Shown here piece by piece: positions 13,226 through 13,355 of a stretch of DNA of 13,355 bases. The stretch is taken from NCBI GenBank assembly GCA_021159105.1, contig JAGGSM010000112.1:1-13355 (forward strand), in the 5' to 3' direction. Positions within the stretch are counted from its first letter, which is position 1, and the number at the start of each line of letters is the position of its first letter. This DNA is from Candidatus Bipolaricaulota bacterium. Lineage in GTDB: Bacteria > Bipolaricaulota > Bipolaricaulia > UBA7950 > UBA9294. The notes below the pieces were generated by a model. That model searched no databases. It saw only the letters and a program-made list of their open reading frames with translations, and was not told where the DNA came from. The position numbers and the translations under genes were made by a program.

Positions 13226-13355
13226 GAACGAATGACGAACGGGGAATGCGGAACGCGGAACGCGGAGTTGAAAAGACATGCCTCACGCAAAGGACGCAAA
13301 GGACGCCAAGGGAGAACGGGGAACGAATGACGAACGGGGAGCGCGGAATGCGGAG
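13226..13355. repeat. Low-complexity intergenic repeat cluster at the right edge
   Basis: A 20-nt word, GAACGAATGACGAACGGGGA, occurs at 13226-13245 and again at 13321-13340. Each copy is followed by GCGGAAC/GCGGAAT-type heptamers. Between them is a CACGCAAAGGACGCAAAGGACGCCAAGG stretch (13284-13311) of 8-9 nt AAGGACGC periods. From memory, such words are frequent intergenic filler in many uncultured bacterial genomes. The cluster is cut by the window edge. Confidence 0.7.

Noticed and set aside
12372..13286. Minus-strand 304-codon frame opposite the HAD gene and dehydrogenase end
   Set aside because: Its start lies in the GCGGAAC low-complexity repeats (SAFRIPRSSF-like peptide), a well-known spurious translation, and the rest is antisense to real genes.
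13226..13355. Rho-independent terminator after the HAD gene
   Set aside because: The sequence is repeat-rich without a GC stem and T-run.

Overview
The window looks like bacterial chromosome from a moderately GC-rich, probably anaerobic and uncultured lineage. Genes are tightly packed, with strong GGAGG-type ribosome sites and frequent ATGA or GTGA overlaps. The archaeal-type tungstate transporter beside a molybdopterin pathway would suit an anaerobe that uses tungsten or molybdenum enzymes. Bipolaricaulota (Acetothermia) is one possible guess at the phylum, but no marker gene here can fix it.

Left part (1-1968, plus strand). The window opens inside the 3' end of a REP-associated Y1 transposase (RAYT). 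An A-tract/CCTGTCCCC/T-tract motif follows it directly. Then come galE (UDP-glucose 4-epimerase) and a two-gene MntA-HepT toxin-antitoxin module (type VII) with its GSX10DXD and RX4HXY signatures.

Central part (1993-8735, minus strand). Nine genes form one operon, read from right to left: wtpA-wtpB-wtpC-moaA-moaC-moaD-moaE-moeA-mog. Every junction is an overlap or a gap of 9 nt or less. WtpABC imports tungstate or molybdate. MoaA and MoaC make cPMP from GTP. MoaD and MoaE add the dithiolene sulfurs. Mog adenylylates molybdopterin and MoeA inserts the metal. MoeB, which activates MoaD, and the nucleotide-addition enzymes (MobA type) are not in the window. The essential Gly-Gly tails of both MoaA and MoaD are encoded by GGA-GGT, and the same bases form the ribosome site of the next gene.

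Region 8736-9228 has no gene. Its wtpA-proximal half holds a candidate promoter and a leader of about 170 nt with several mutually exclusive hairpins, a possible metal- or cofactor-responsive element. The other half holds three copies of an imperfect palindromic repeat, the first with a doubled inner hairpin, plus further hairpins.

Right part (9229-13355). A macro-domain ADP-ribosyl hydrolase and a ProC-type imino-acid reductase share a minus-strand unit. Divergent to it on the plus strand is a coupled three-gene unit: an unrecognised secreted beta-rich protein, a saccharopine/lysine 6-dehydrogenase family enzyme, and a HAD phosphatase. The window ends in low-complexity intergenic repeats.
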